A stretch of 50,263 nucleotides of DNA from the NCBI GenBank assembly GCA_001038565.1, contig LFJO01000001.1, forward strand, positions 491,079-541,341, given 5' to 3'. Both the position numbers and the translations under genes were made by a program. The notes below the pieces were generated by a model that saw only the letters and a list, made by a program, of their open reading frames with translations, did not search any database and was not told the DNA's origin. The DNA comes from Alkalihalobacillus pseudalcaliphilus. GTDB lineage: Bacteria; Bacillota; Bacilli; Bacillales; Bacillaceae_D. Numbering within the stretch: position 1 is the first letter of the stretch; each line of letters opens with the position of its first letter. Shown here in pieces: positions 1 to 10,134 of the stretch.

Positions 1-150
1 GAAATCGCGGGGTTGCGAGCCGAAAAAGAGGAAGAAAGCCCGAGCAAAAGCCGAATCGCGGGGTTGCGAGCTGAAAAAACGGAAGAAAGCCCGAGCAAAA
101 GCCGAATCTCGGGGTTAGGGCTGAAAAAACAGAAGAAAGACTGAGCAATA
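1..150 (+). repeat. Truncated tandem array, 51-bp family G
   Basis: Units built on CGGGGTTGCGAGC start at 8, 59 and 110, so the period is exactly 51 bp. The third unit decays after the core. Between cores lie a purine-rich linker (GAAAAAGAGGAAGAA) and AGCCCGAGC, which can pair imperfectly with GCGAGC across the linker. The array is cut by the window edge. The same family returns at 28.7-29.1 kb. Confidence 0.85.
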
Positions 151-257
151 CCAAAACACGAATGAATTTCATTTGCACGATGCTACTTTTTTGGCATAAA
201 AGAAGGTACTCTATCATAACCATATACTAGATTGATAGTGAGATGGAGGAGATTGAG

Positions 258-710
258 TTGGGTTTAGTTGTGAGACAAGCTGTGAAGCATGATTTATTAA
301 AGATACAAAGGTTAATTGCCCGGGCTGGCATTATGGATACAACGACACAAGAGCAAGTTTCTAACTTTCTGGTTGTCGAAAATGCTGAAAAGAAAATGAT
401 CGGAATAGCTGGTATAGAAAAAGGGAAAATGAATGGTTTAATTCGATCCTTTATTTTGGATTCACCGACATGGACGGCGGAAATGAGTATTGAATTTATG
501 GACATCGTTTTAGGGTATGCGAAGGAAAGAAAAATTGAAAAAGTGTATGCTTGCACACAAAGTAGGACACCACTATTTTGGCAATTGGGGTTTAGGCAAG
601 TCGAAAAAGGGGAAGTGCCTAAGGATATAAGCAATCTACCTCATTACCAACGAGCGATTGAAAAAAATGCAGCGATCTGGTCTTACGATCTTAAAGTCGA
701 GGTGTTGTAA
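258..710 (+). CDS. ywlB: GNAT-like N-acetyltransferase, YwlB family
   Basis: This is a roughly 150-residue protein with a GNAT-like layout: an N-terminal helix pair (VRQAVKHDLLKIQRLI), central strands (FLVVENAEKKMIGIAGIE) and the late motif TPLFWQLGFRQVEKGEVP, typical of acetyltransferases where the chain passes the acyl-CoA site. The substrate is unknown. I prefer the TTG at 258 because GGAGGAG lies six bases before it; an in-frame ATG at 243 has no good ribosome site. It precedes ywlC, as in B. subtilis, which is the main support for the symbol. A strong terminator follows, so it is probably not co-transcribed with ywlC. Confidence 0.75.
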   Translation: MGLVVRQAVKHDLLKIQRLIARAGIMDTTTQEQVSNFLVVENAEKKMIGIAGIEKGKMNGLIRSFILDSPTWTAEMSIEFMDIVLGYAKERKIEKVYACTQSRTPLFWQLGFRQVEKGEVPKDISNLPHYQRAIEKNAAIWSYDLKVEVL

Positions 711-737
711 TCACCTTTAGTATGCTTTCATACCAAT

Positions 738-785
738 AGTTATCAACAGGTTATTCACATCTGTTGATAACTATTTTGTTTTTTT
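738..785 (+). terminator. Rho-independent terminator after ywlB
   Basis: A perfect 12-bp stem (AGTTATCAACAG with CTGTTGATAACT) has an 11-nt loop and is followed by a T-rich run. Confidence 0.85.
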
Positions 786-937
786 GTGGATAATGTGGTT
801 ATCTAAATATTTTCGTTAATTTGGCAAAATAAATATAATAATTGTTAGAGAATGATTAATCCTTATCTATTGATAAATCGTGATTTGACAATTTTTATAT
901 CTCGGTTGACAATAGGGAAGGACAGGAGTGTAGACGT

Positions 938-1978
938 ATGAATAATCAACAAACTTTTCACTGGACTGTGGATAAAAATGAGGAAAACTTAAAAGAAAAT
1001 CAAGGAATTATTGAGGCCGCACACTTATTACAACAAGGTGAAGTGATTGCTTTTCCAACAGAGACCGTATATGGACTGGGTGCCAATGCTTTGGATGAAG
1101 CGGCGATCGCTAAAATTTTTATAGCAAAAGGGCGTCCGAACGATAACCCATTGATTGTACATATTGCTAGAAGAGAGCAATTAAATGATTTAGTTCAAGA
1201 GCCATCCGAAAAAGCAAGGGCGTTAATTGAGTCTTTCTGGCCTGGCCCACTCACATTGATTTTTAAACAGACTGGGTCGGTTGCGAAAAATGTAACAGCA
1301 GGTCTAGATACAGTAGCCGTAAGAATGCCGGATCATCCTGTTGCCGAAGCACTACTTCTTGCTTCTGATTTACCACTGGCTGCTCCAAGTGCTAACTTAT
1401 CAGGAAAGCCTAGCCCAACGGCGGCAGAGCATGTTTGGACGGATTTGCAAGGGCGAGTTGTGGGAATAATTGATGGTGGTTCAACAGGTGTAGGACTAGA
1501 ATCAACCGTACTTGACGTCACGGGGGAGATCCCTATTTTATTTCGTCCAGGTGGAATTACGAAGGAGGCGATTGAGTCGGTAGTTGGCCCGATTCAAGTT
1601 GACCCGGCTTTAAAAAAGGATGATCAAGCCCCGCGATCACCGGGTATGAAATATACACATTATGCTCCACAAGGCGACCTTTTTCTTGTCAGTGAAAAAG
1701 AGGAGATTCAAGGTTATGTGGATAAGTGGCGTCTGCAAGGTAAGATGGTTGGGGTTTTAGCAACGGAAGAAAGTAAATCGAACTACGAGGCTGATGTCAT
1801 TATTAGCTGCGGTAGTCGAGCCAACTTAGCTTCCGTGGCCAATCAACTTTATGATGCTTTGCGTGCCTTTGACAAAAAAGGTGTTGAACTTATCTTCGCG
1901 GAAATTTTTTCGGAAGAAGGTATCGGTTTAGCGATTATGAACCGACTCGAAAAAGCCTCAGCTGGACGTATTTTATAA
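938..1978 (+). CDS. ywlC: L-threonylcarbamoyladenylate synthase (Sua5 type)
   Basis: The enzyme makes threonylcarbamoyl-AMP from threonine, bicarbonate and ATP for the t6A37 modification of ANN-decoding tRNAs. At 346 residues it is the long Sua5 form: a YrdC domain (about residues 20-210, with FPTETVYGLGANA, KGRPNDNPLIVHI and the ST-rich segment GLESTVLDVTG), a linker with PRSPGMKYTHYAP, then the C-terminal Sua5 domain (about 245-346). The ATG is preceded by GGACAGGAGTG. It lies between ywlB and mntP as in B. subtilis and ends in its own terminator. Confidence 0.95.
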   Translation: MNNQQTFHWTVDKNEENLKENQGIIEAAHLLQQGEVIAFPTETVYGLGANALDEAAIAKIFIAKGRPNDNPLIVHIARREQLNDLVQEPSEKARALIESFWPGPLTLIFKQTGSVAKNVTAGLDTVAVRMPDHPVAEALLLASDLPLAAPSANLSGKPSPTAAEHVWTDLQGRVVGIIDGGSTGVGLESTVLDVTGEIPILFRPGGITKEAIESVVGPIQVDPALKKDDQAPRSPGMKYTHYAPQGDLFLVSEKEEIQGYVDKWRLQGKMVGVLATEESKSNYEADVIISCGSRANLASVANQLYDALRAFDKKGVELIFAEIFSEEGIGLAIMNRLEKASAGRIL

Positions 1979-1989
1979 CGGTTAATCTA

Positions 1990-2043
1990 AAGATGTTTAC
2001 CGATATTTGGAGAGGCTGGCCAAATAGGTAAGCATCTTTTTTT
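1990..2043 (+). terminator. Terminator after ywlC
   Basis: AAGATGTTTACC pairs with GGTAAGCATCTT, with an inner ATTTGG/CCAAAT stem, followed by seven T. Confidence 0.85.
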
Positions 2044-2175
2044 GGTAAGAACGAGCGACGCTTTTTAATCATGCACAACCTTTTCTCGAAAATCGTTTCC
2101 GTATATCTACGACTTCTAATCCTTGTCCAACCTGCATACATATCAACATGAGCAATAGGACAAGGGGCGGTGTCA

Positions 2176-2715
2176 ATGAATGAACTTATTACAATTGTCT
2201 TGATGGCGGTAGCTTTGGCGATGGATGCTTTTTCAGTCGCTCTAGGTATGGGTATGCTAGGTTTGCGCTTAAAAAGAATCTTCATTATCGGTATCGTCAT
2301 TGGTTTATTTCATATTATTATGCCTTTATTAGGGATGGCTACAGGAGTATGGATGTCCTCGCTGCTGGGTGTTATTACGGTCTATATTGGTGGAGCCTTG
2401 CTTTTGTTAATTGGTATTCAGATGATTTATTCTAGCTTCAGAAGTGAAGAAGAAGCGATGATTAAACCAGTTGGATTTGGCTTAATTGTTTTTTCATTAA
2501 GTGTGAGCCTTGATAGCTTCTCGGCTGGCCTGAGCTTTGGAATGATTGGTGCAAAAACAGCTTTAACTGTGTTATGTATCGGTCTATTCAGTATGGTTTT
2601 TGCATGGATAGGATTAATCCTTGGTTCTAGACTAAAGCATATGATAGGTTCCTATGGTGTTTTTTTTGGTGGCTGTATCCTGATCATGTTTGGAATAAGA
2701 CTTCTACTTCCATAA
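2176..2715 (+). CDS. mntP: Putative manganese efflux pump MntP
   Basis: This integral membrane protein of about 179 residues has six predicted hydrophobic segments in two three-helix halves. The family exports Mn2+. Each half carries the conserved acidic signature: ALAMDAFSVALGMGM near the N terminus and SVSLDSFSAGLSFGM near residue 115. I choose the ATG at 2176, because AGGGG lies about nine bases upstream, over the GTG at 2170. The neighbours ywlC and ywlE match the B. subtilis ywlD (mntP) position. I see no recognisable yybP-ykoY manganese riboswitch in the 125 bases between the ywlC terminator and the start. Confidence 0.92.
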   Translation: MNELITIVLMAVALAMDAFSVALGMGMLGLRLKRIFIIGIVIGLFHIIMPLLGMATGVWMSSLLGVITVYIGGALLLLIGIQMIYSSFRSEEEAMIKPVGFGLIVFSLSVSLDSFSAGLSFGMIGAKTALTVLCIGLFSMVFAWIGLILGSRLKHMIGSYGVFFGGCILIMFGIRLLLP

Positions 2716-3142
2716 CTACAAAAAGCAATTCGCACTTCAGTCGCTTCAACGTAACTCATGATTGAAAACCTCATCTATATCTCCCTCATTAAAAAAGATC
2801 GTTACAGCATTTGACCAAGCCCTTTAACCAATCTAAGATAAGATGAGTAACGTTTGTCTAGTTGGTAAGGGGAATAGGCATGAGACTACACTCGTCTCGA
2901 TCCTCTAACATCCTTCCAACATTCCTAACCATCTTACCATTTCGAAAAAAACAGAGAGAAATATAGGTCTATTTCATGAATTTGACGATTTGCATAAATA
3001 TGTCAAATTTATTAAAAAACTTTGCTTTTTTTCTTAAAAAGATGTGGTAAGATATTGAACAAGGAAGTAATAGGGCAGACTACCTATAAAATGTACAGGT
3101 TCGAATGAAACATTTGACCTAGTTGATAAAGGTGGTTATTTT
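2716..3142. other. Intergenic region mntP-ywlE, nothing recognised
   Basis: These 427 AT-rich bases hold no convincing ORF, tRNA or repeat array. A small GAGAC/GTCTC hairpin lies near 2881-2896. No clean sigma-A promoter was found despite several TTGAC-like and TAAGAT-like matches. Confidence 0.6.
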
Positions 3143-3595
3143 ATGCTAAAGAAAAAGATTCTGTTTATATGTACGGGTAATACGTGCCGGAGTCCTCTTG
3201 CTGAATGGATTTTAAAAACTAAAGCAGGTGTACATTATGAGGTTCGTTCGGCTGGTATTTTTGCTTTTCCGGGCAGTCCAGCTTCACAAGGAACGACAGA
3301 TGTTTTAAAAAAACGCGGTATTTCTGACATAGAGAAACATCAAGCCCAGGGCGTCACAGCTGAATTATTAGATTGGGCCGATGTCGTTTTGACGATGACG
3401 GAAAATCACAAACAACAATTGCTTATGCAATATCCAGTTGCCAATAAGGTAGAAACTTTAACCCGTTATGTCTCAGAGAATGGGGATATTGTTGACCCAT
3501 TTGGTGCACCAACTTCCATTTATGAAAAAACGGCTGTTCAAATGGAACAATTGATCGAGCAATTCATAAAAAAAGACAATCAAGAATCCAACTAG
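3143..3595 (+). CDS. ywlE: Low-molecular-weight protein arginine phosphatase
   Basis: This 150-residue phosphatase removes phosphate from arginine residues placed by the McsB kinase, counteracting ClpCP targeting and stress-regulator modification. The P-loop FICTGNTCRSPLAEW gives the Cys-x5-Arg active site near residues 10-16. The Thr inside CTGNTCRS is the residue that distinguishes arginine phosphatases from tyrosine phosphatases in this fold. The general-acid segment is VDPFGAP (about residues 115-121). The start ATG has AAAGGTGG upstream. Its place between mntP and rpiB matches B. subtilis except for the transducer gene inserted after it. Confidence 0.94.
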   Translation: MLKKKILFICTGNTCRSPLAEWILKTKAGVHYEVRSAGIFAFPGSPASQGTTDVLKKRGISDIEKHQAQGVTAELLDWADVVLTMTENHKQQLLMQYPVANKVETLTRYVSENGDIVDPFGAPTSIYEKTAVQMEQLIEQFIKKDNQESN

Positions 3596-3765
3596 TTATC
3601 CGTCTAGTTGCTCGTTAATGCCGGGAAGAAACAAAAAAAGTTGGTGAAAACCATCCGCATTCAGCATCAAGAATCAGCAGAATATAGATAAGACCATGGT
3701 CATAAAGAGCCATGCCAGGAAAAAAGGTCAAATCATGTACATGTTGAGGGGAATGAACAGGGGTC

Positions 3766-5061
3766 ATGGAAAAAAAGGTGCGTTATCGTGGGAGTTTAAG
3801 AAGAAAGCTAGTAGTTGGGGCAAGTGCGCTAGCTGTTATTACCTTTGGATTTAGTGCGATTTTTATTTTTATCTTAGATAGTTATTTGATGACTTGGCTT
3901 GGCTGGTCACAAACAACCGTCCTTAGTTTTACTTTATTAAGTGGAGTTTTCTGGAGTGCTGTTTTAGCATTTTTTGCAGCTGGTTATATAACCAAACCGA
4001 TTAAGGAAATGGAATCGGCCGCTAGACAAACCGCTTCAGGTGATTTATCTCAAGATGTAAAGCTCAGTAAGTCGGATGACGAAGTGCGAGCTCTAGGTGT
4101 CGCTTATAATGAAATGTTGACGAGTTTACGTTTGATGGTGAGAGATATTGAGCTTAATTTTGAGCAGACCAATGAAAACGTTAAGGAGCTTACAAATTCA
4201 GCTGAGTTAACGGCAAATCGTGGGGAACAGATCGGTTTGACGATGCAAGAAATTTCTCAAGGCGCTGAAAATTCGGCGATAGCAATCCAAAATACAGTGT
4301 CATCCATTGAGCATATGACAACGATTGCTGAAAAAGTGCAAATATTAGCAAACGATTCGCATTCATCCTCTAATAAAATGGTGAACTCCTTGTCAGAAAG
4401 CTTAACCGTCATTGATGAGTTGGTGGAAGGCATCAATCAGCTAGCGGCCGATAATCAGCAGTCATTAGCTGGGGTTGCAACGCTAGAAAAGCAAGCAAAG
4501 GAAGTCGGAGAAATCATTTCACTTGTAGGCGATATAGCGGAACAAACAAACTTACTAGCGTTAAATGCCTCGATTGAAGCAGCGAGGGCAGGAGAGCATG
4601 GTCGTGGTTTTGCCGTAGTGGCGGATGAGGTTCGAAAGCTAGCCGACGAAAGTGCCCAGGCCGTCCAAGGCATTACCAAACTCATTCATACGATTCAAGA
4701 TGAAGTGAAAAATGTCGTTAATCAAATTGGCAGTCAAGTGAAGGTTGCCAATGATCAAGCGGAAAAAGGCAAGCTGACAACGCAAGCAATAATGGGAGTA
4801 GAGGCCTCAGTAAAAGAAGTCGAAGAAGTGATTCAAGAAATCACGCGTATGATAGATGAACAGATGGATTCTATTCGAAAAACAAATGCCGAATCTCAAG
4901 AGGTTGCAGCGATTGCAGAAGAAACATCCGCTGGTTCAACCGAGGTCAGTGCGATGACTGAGCACCAAGCCCAAGCTTTAACAGGCATCTATTCCTCTGC
5001 ACAAAACCTCGCGGAACAAGCAAAACGATTGAAGGCAACGATTGAAAAGTTTACAATTTAA
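3766..5061 (+). CDS. Methyl-accepting chemotaxis-type transducer without extracellular sensor domain
   Basis: The 431-residue protein has two membrane helices (about 13-36 and 45-70) joined by only a dozen residues. A HAMP segment follows (about 70-125, with [10 protein letters not shown]) and then a full MA signalling domain. The hairpin tip that contacts CheA/CheW reads [19 protein letters not shown] followed by [15 protein letters not shown]. It therefore probably senses membrane or cytoplasmic state rather than an external ligand. It interrupts the ywlE-rpiB order seen in B. subtilis, so it may be a lineage-specific insertion. I found no sigma-D promoter just upstream; a weak terminator follows. 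Confidence 0.9.
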   Translation: MEKKVRYRGSLRRKLVVGASALAVITFGFSAIFIFILDSYLMTWLGWSQTTVLSFTLLSGVFWSAVLAFFAAGYITKPIKEMESAARQTASGDLSQDVKLSKSDDEVRALGVAYNEMLTSLRLMVRDIELNFEQTNENVKELTNSAELTANRGEQIGLTMQEISQGAENSAIAIQNTVSSIEHMTTIAEKVQILANDSHSSSNKMVNSLSESLTVIDELVEGINQLAADNQQSLAGVATLEKQAKEVGEIISLVGDIAEQTNLLALNASIEAARAGEHGRGFAVVADEVRKLADESAQAVQGITKLIHTIQDEVKNVVNQIGSQVKVANDQAEKGKLTTQAIMGVEASVKEVEEVIQEITRMIDEQMDSIRKTNAESQEVAAIAEETSAGSTEVSAMTEHQAQALTGIYSSAQNLAEQAKRLKATIEKFTI

Positions 5062-5076
5062 TTAACTTTCAAAGAG

Positions 5077-5122
5077 AAGAATCAGGAAGATTAGTTTATA
5101 CTAGTTTTGTTGGTTCTTTTTT
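5077..5122 (+). terminator. Probable terminator after the transducer gene
   Basis: AAGAATCA can pair with TGGTTCTT using one G-T pair, with an inner ATTAG/CTAGT stem, followed by a run of six T. Confidence 0.55.
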
Positions 5123-5153
5123 ATTCAATGAAGATAACAATTGGAGGTATATG

Positions 5154-5591
5154 ATGAAAATTGCGATTGCATCGGATCATGGTGGAACAAATATAAAAAA
5201 TGAAATTGTAGCTTTATTAAAGGAATTAAAGCTGGACTTTGAGGATTTTGGCTGTAATTGCGAAACTTCTGTAGATTATCCTGACTACGCTTTACCGGTG
5301 GCCAAAAAAGTAGCTGCTGGTGAGTTTGATCGCGGTATCTTAATATGCGGAACAGGTATTGGTATGTCCATAGCGGCAAACAAAGTGAAAGGCATTCGCT
5401 GTGCACTCGTACATGATACATTTAGTGCACGGGCAACAAGAGAGCACAATGATACCAATATGTTATCGATGGGAGAGCGTGTCATTGGAGCAGGTTTAGC
5501 AAGAGACATCGTCAAAATTTGGTTAGCAACCGAATTTGAAGGTGGACGACATGCGAATCGTGTCGGAAAAATTACGAATTACGAGTGCTGA
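5154..5591 (+). CDS. rpiB: Ribose-5-phosphate isomerase B
   Basis: It interconverts ribose-5-phosphate and ribulose-5-phosphate in the pentose phosphate pathway. The 145-residue chain opens with MKIAIASDHGG, carries the catalytic-cysteine motif CGTGIGMSIAANK near residue 66, and ends with the phosphate-binding helix segment HNDTNMLSMGERVIG. Two ATGs are adjacent; the second (5154) is better spaced from GGAGG, so I start there. It is the ywlF equivalent, normally followed directly by ywlG. Here a 1.06-kb gap holding an 11-unit repeat array separates them. Confidence 0.94.
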   Translation: MKIAIASDHGGTNIKNEIVALLKELKLDFEDFGCNCETSVDYPDYALPVAKKVAAGEFDRGILICGTGIGMSIAANKVKGIRCALVHDTFSARATREHNDTNMLSMGERVIGAGLARDIVKIWLATEFEGGRHANRVGKITNYEC

Positions 5592-5917
5592 GGGGATTCA
5601 AGGTGAGGTGCTGCTTGGATAGTTTCTATAAGCTAGATTTATGAACCGAACGGACATGGTTTGCGGTGGTTATTATGAGTTGTTTCAAGGAGTTTTTTAA
5701 TGAAATTACTTTTGAAGCGATGCTAATAGAGTCGATGCATGGAAAGAAAGGTACCTAGTGAGTGCTCATAAGAAAAGGTAAAGAACAAGAGTAAGCAGCA
5801 GGATCTTGGTGGTGAAAAACGGTTAGTGTGTGCCGACAGAAGGAATAAGTAGAAGTTTATAGCCTGTTTTGACAGGCGGCAAGTGAAAGAAGTTGGCTTA
5901 TGTCGTAGAGAGGTAGT
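5592..5917. other. Gap after rpiB before the repeat array, nothing recognised
   Basis: There is no credible ORF or RNA gene. The last ~100 bases (CCTGTTTTGACAGGCGG, TGTCGTAGAG) look like decayed units of the array that follows. Confidence 0.5.
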
Positions 5918-6500
5918 GTCGACATGATCATGAGAAAAAAAGGGTAAGAACCTGTCGATAAAGAGGGTTAGTTGACATGATCACGAGAAAAAAAGGGTAA
6001 GAACCTGTCGATAAAGACGGTTAGTCGACATGATCATGAGAAAAAAAGGGTAAGAACCTGTCGATAAAGACGGTTAGTCGACATGATCACGAGTGAAAAA
6101 GTCAAAGAACCTGTCGATGAAGAGGGTTAGTCGACATGATCATGAGAAAAAAAAGGTAAGAACCTGTCGATAAAGAGGGTTAGTCGACATGATCACGAGA
6201 AAAAAGGGTAAGAACCTGTCGATAAAGAGGGTTAGTCGACATGATCACGAGAAAAAAAGGGTAAGAACCTGTCGATGAAGAGGGTTAGTCGACATGATCA
6301 TGAGAAAAAAAGGGTAAGAACCTGTCGATAAAGAGGGTTAGTCGACATGATCACGAGTGAAAAAGTCAAAGAACCTGTCGATGAAGAGGGTTAGTCGACA
6401 TGATCACGAGTGAAAAAGTCAAAGAACCTGTCGATAAAGAGGGTTAGTCGACATGATCACGCAAACAAAAGACTAAGATTATGTCGATGAAGGTAGGGTC
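5918..6500 (+). repeat. Tandem array F, 11 units of 53 bp
   Basis: GTCGACATGATCA-type cores start at 5918, 5971, 6024, 6077, 6130, 6183, 6235, 6288, 6341, 6394 and 6447, giving periods of 53 bp with one of 52. In each unit TGTCGA and TCGACA form a perfect 6-bp inverted repeat around a 13-nt linker, TAAAGAGGGTTAG (for example 6006-6011 with 6025-6030). Two interchangeable inner segments occur: GAGAAAAAAAGGGTAA and GAGTGAAAAAGTCAA. Since 53 is not a multiple of three, the array is not protein coding. Confidence 0.95.
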
Positions 6501-6651
6501 GAAGTTAAACGTTCCTATTTGCAACCAAAATGCAGCATAAGGGCCCTTTGCTCTTCCTCTTCTAAGCTTCAACCTTTATCCCACCCTCAATAAAAACTTC
6601 TTAAATACGGCAAGGCTTATAGAATAATACTGAAAGGAGCCCTCTAAACTT

Positions 6652-7206
6652 ATGGAAATCAACATGGAGCAATTGAGGCATGATTTGGAACAACTTCTTC
6701 ACGATTTAAAGTTGGCTAAGCCTTTTACGGAGAAAACATTACTGGTTATTGGGTGCTCGACGAGTGAGGTACTCGGTGAGAGGATTGGTACAAGTGGTTC
6801 CCAAGATGTAGCAGCTGTCATTTTTTCAACACTTCAAAAAGAAAAGATTCAATTAGCCTTCCAATGTTGTGAGCACCTCAATCGTGCCTTAGTGGTTGAA
6901 CGTGAATTAGCGGAAGAAAAAGGCTATGAGCCAGTTTCGGCGATACCGATTCGAAAAGCCGGTGGGGCTATGGCTACTTACGCTTTCAGTCAGATGAAGA
7001 ATCCAGTTTTAGTGGAAGATATTCAAGCGGACTGCGGCCTTGACATAGGCGATACGTTCATTGGTATGCATCTGAAAAAGGTCGTTGTGCCGATTCGAAG
7101 TGAGATAAAAGTGTTAGGTTCCGCACATGTGACGATGGCTATCACCCGACCAAAGTTAATTGGGGGCGTAAGGACCGTATATGAACAAACTGTAGAACAT
7201 GAATGA
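6652..7206 (+). CDS. ywlG: TIGR01440 / UPF0340 family protein YwlG
   Basis: This is a 184-residue conserved protein of unknown function. It is recognised by its place between rpiB and glyA and by family features: the early segment LLVIGCSTSEVLGERIG, a central CCEHLNRALVVERELAE and a late DIGDTFIGMHLKKVVVPIR. It has no signal peptide or membrane helix and is presumably cytoplasmic. The ATG at 6652 follows AAAGGAG by about twelve bases; a second in-frame ATG lies four codons later. No function should be assigned beyond the family name. Confidence 0.88.
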   Translation: MEINMEQLRHDLEQLLHDLKLAKPFTEKTLLVIGCSTSEVLGERIGTSGSQDVAAVIFSTLQKEKIQLAFQCCEHLNRALVVERELAEEKGYEPVSAIPIRKAGGAMATYAFSQMKNPVLVEDIQADCGLDIGDTFIGMHLKKVVVPIRSEIKVLGSAHVTMAITRPKLIGGVRTVYEQTVEHE

Positions 7207-7328
7207 TTTTCCATTAATTTAATTATATAATACGGAAAAGTGCTTGTTTTTATGGTAGAATGAAATCGAATTAACAAGAATAATTACACAAATCCGAATC
7301 ATTTTATGGGAGCGAAAGGGGTAACAGG

Positions 7329-8570
7329 ATGGAGAACTTAAAAAAGCAAGACCAAAAGGTATTTGAAGCCATTCAATTAGAGCTGGGACGTCAAAGAGAT
7401 AAGATTGAATTAATTGCTTCAGAGAACTTTGTCAGTGAAGCGGTTATGGAAGCACAAGGTTCTGTATTAACAAACAAGTATGCAGAAGGATATCCAGGAC
7501 GTCGTTACTATGGTGGTTGTGAATATGTTGACATCGTCGAAGATATCGCCCGCGACCGTGCAAAGGAAATTTTCGGTGCGGAATATGTAAATGTACAACC
7601 ACACTCGGGTGCTCAAGCGAATATGGCTGTTTATTTTACGATTCTAGAGCAAGGTGACACGGTACTTGGTATGAATTTATCTCATGGTGGTCATTTAACA
7701 CATGGAAGTCCTGTTAACTTTAGTGGTGTTCAATATAATTTTGTTGAATATGGTGTGGACAAGGAAACGCATTATATTGATTATGATGTAGTTCGTAATC
7801 TGGCTATTGAACACAAGCCAAAACTTATTGTTGCGGGTGCTAGTGCTTACCCTCGTGAAATCGATTTTGCGAAATTCCGTGACATTGCCGATGAAGTCGG
7901 TGCTTTCTTAATGGTAGACATGGCACATATTGCTGGCCTTGTTGCTGCAGGTCTTCATCAAAATCCAGTTCCTCATGCGCATTTTGTTACAACAACTACT
8001 CATAAAACATTACGTGGACCACGTGGTGGAATGATTTTATGTAAAGAAGAATTCGGTAAAAAGATAGATAAATCGATTTTTCCAGGAATACAAGGCGGAC
8101 CGTTAATGCATGTGATTTCTGCAAAGGCTGTATCTTTTGGTGAAGTTTTAACAGGAGAATTTAAGCAGTATGCACAACAAGTTATTACGAATGCGAAGCG
8201 TTTAGGAGAGAAGTTACAAAGCGAAGGGGTTAACCTTGTTTCAGGTGGAACAGACAACCATCTTTTACTTTTAGACCTTCAATCACTTGATTTAACTGGT
8301 AAGGTTGCTGAGCATGCTTTAGATAGCGTCGGCATTACAACGAATAAAAACACAATACCATTCGATCCAAAAAGCCCATTCGTAACAAGTGGTATCCGTA
8401 TCGGTACCGCCGCTGTGACTTCACGTGGCCTTGACGAAGCAGCGATGGATGAAATCGGTGAGCTAATCGCCCTCACATTAAAGAATATCGAAAACGAAGA
8501 AAAGCTTGAAGAAATACGTAATCGCGTTGCTTCTTTAACAGCAAAATTCCCGATGTATCCTGCATTGTAA
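7329..8570 (+). CDS. glyA: Serine hydroxymethyltransferase
   Basis: This PLP enzyme converts serine and tetrahydrofolate to glycine and 5,10-methylene-THF, the main one-carbon source. The 413-residue chain has the expected landmarks: [13 protein letters not shown] (about 24-36), the substrate region [22 protein letters not shown] (PLP phosphate), [12 protein letters not shown], and the PLP lysine in [11 protein letters not shown] near residue 229. GCGAAAGGGG precedes the ATG. It lies between ywlG and upp as in B. subtilis and has its own terminator. A PurR-box-like CCGAAT sits upstream but is too weak to call. Confidence 0.97.
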   Translation: MENLKKQDQKVFEAIQLELGRQRDKIELIASENFVSEAVMEAQGSVLTNKYAEGYPGRRYYGGCEYVDIVEDIARDRAKEIFGAEYVNVQPHSGAQANMAVYFTILEQGDTVLGMNLSHGGHLTHGSPVNFSGVQYNFVEYGVDKETHYIDYDVVRNLAIEHKPKLIVAGASAYPREIDFAKFRDIADEVGAFLMVDMAHIAGLVAAGLHQNPVPHAHFVTTTTHKTLRGPRGGMILCKEEFGKKIDKSIFPGIQGGPLMHVISAKAVSFGEVLTGEFKQYAQQVITNAKRLGEKLQSEGVNLVSGGTDNHLLLLDLQSLDLTGKVAEHALDSVGITTNKNTIPFDPKSPFVTSGIRIGTAAVTSRGLDEAAMDEIGELIALTLKNIENEEKLEEIRNRVASLTAKFPMYPAL

Positions 8571-8580
8571 ATCATACGAA

Positions 8581-8615
8581 TCTCACCCTAACGAATAGAG
8601 GGTGAGATTTTTTAT
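8581..8615 (+). terminator. Terminator after glyA
   Basis: TCTCACCCTA pairs with TAGAGGGTGAGA around ACGAA, followed by six T. Confidence 0.9.
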
Positions 8616-8692
8616 CGTGGAAATGGTGCATAATTAACAGCGTTACATGATATAACCTTTCTATTTAGACTATTTTGTTAAATAAAAAATAA

Positions 8693-9433
<741 letters not shown>

Positions 9434-9445
9434 ATCATGGATCTA

Positions 9446-9487
9446 AACCCACTTGAGTCACTTTTGAACTCAGTGGGTTTTCCTTTT
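9446..9487 (+). terminator. Terminator after upp
   Basis: AAACCCACTTGAGT pairs with ACTCAGTGGGTTT through a 9-nt loop, followed by TTCCTTTT. Confidence 0.9.
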
Positions 9488-9627
9488 GATTTTTATAGAG
9501 GGATTCAATCTAAAAATTTTGGTGACATTGGCGGTATTTTGGATTTGAGATTTAACATCGTATCAGTGGGTTTTGGTTAAAAAACGTGGTTACCTGGATA
9601 TATTTAGGGGAGACGATAGATTAATAA

Positions 9628-9760
9628 CGACAGGAGAGGACAGAGGCAAGGTGGTAGTGGTAAATAAACGGGTTTATCTACAACAGGAGAGGTAAGAGGC
9701 AGAGTGGTAGTAGTGAAAAAACGGGTTTATCTACAACTGAAGATTATGGTGAGAAAACAG
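9628..9760 (+). repeat. Short repeat locus H, 53-bp period
   Basis: CAGGAGAGG recurs at 9631 and 9684, and CAAC(A/T)G at 9681 and 9734, each 53 bp apart. Each unit holds GTAG...AATAAAC facing GTTTATCTAC, an inverted pair around ACGG. The family differs in sequence from the others but has the same unit length. Confidence 0.7.
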
Positions 9761-9999
9761 GTGTCGTGATAACGTGCCTTTACAGAGTTGATTATTAATC
9801 GTAAGTGTCTCATTTCGTAATCGTAGCATCAAAATTGGTGCGGAGATTATGAGTTGAAGAGCCATTAAAATAGATGGGAGCTATCATTGTTTATAGTGAC
9901 TCATTTGTCTCATAGGTAAAAAAGATTGAGTAAAGTGAATAAATTACACATATTTCCATTGATGACATTAAGTAATACCTTGCTTATATAATCATTGTG

Positions 10000-10026
10000 G
10001 CAGTCAGTTATACTGGCTGTTTTTTG
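10000..10026 (+). terminator. Orphan terminator-like hairpin upstream of the protease gene
   Basis: CAGTCAGT pairs with ACTGGCTG around TAT and is followed by six T. No gene precedes it within 500 bases, so it may end a small RNA or regulate the protease leader. Confidence 0.5.
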
Positions 10027-10134
10027 TTGATATTCATAGTAATTCTGACATTTTTTCATACATGTTTCTATGGGTTTATTTCCATACTAAAACAATCATG
10101 ATGAACGATGGCAAATAAAAGGTAGGGAGAAGGG

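Noticed and set aside
2044-2175. Manganese (yybP-ykoY) riboswitch before mntP
   Set aside because: I could not find the conserved core of that riboswitch class; the leader looks unstructured.
5918-6500. CRISPR array
   Set aside because: All parts of each unit recur, including the would-be spacers; there are no unique spacers and no cas genes. The same holds for the arrays at 12.6, 21.2, 34.3 and 47.2 kb.
7207-7328. PurR operator before glyA
   Set aside because: AAATCCGAATCATT resembles one half of a PurBox, but the second, oppositely oriented half is not convincing.
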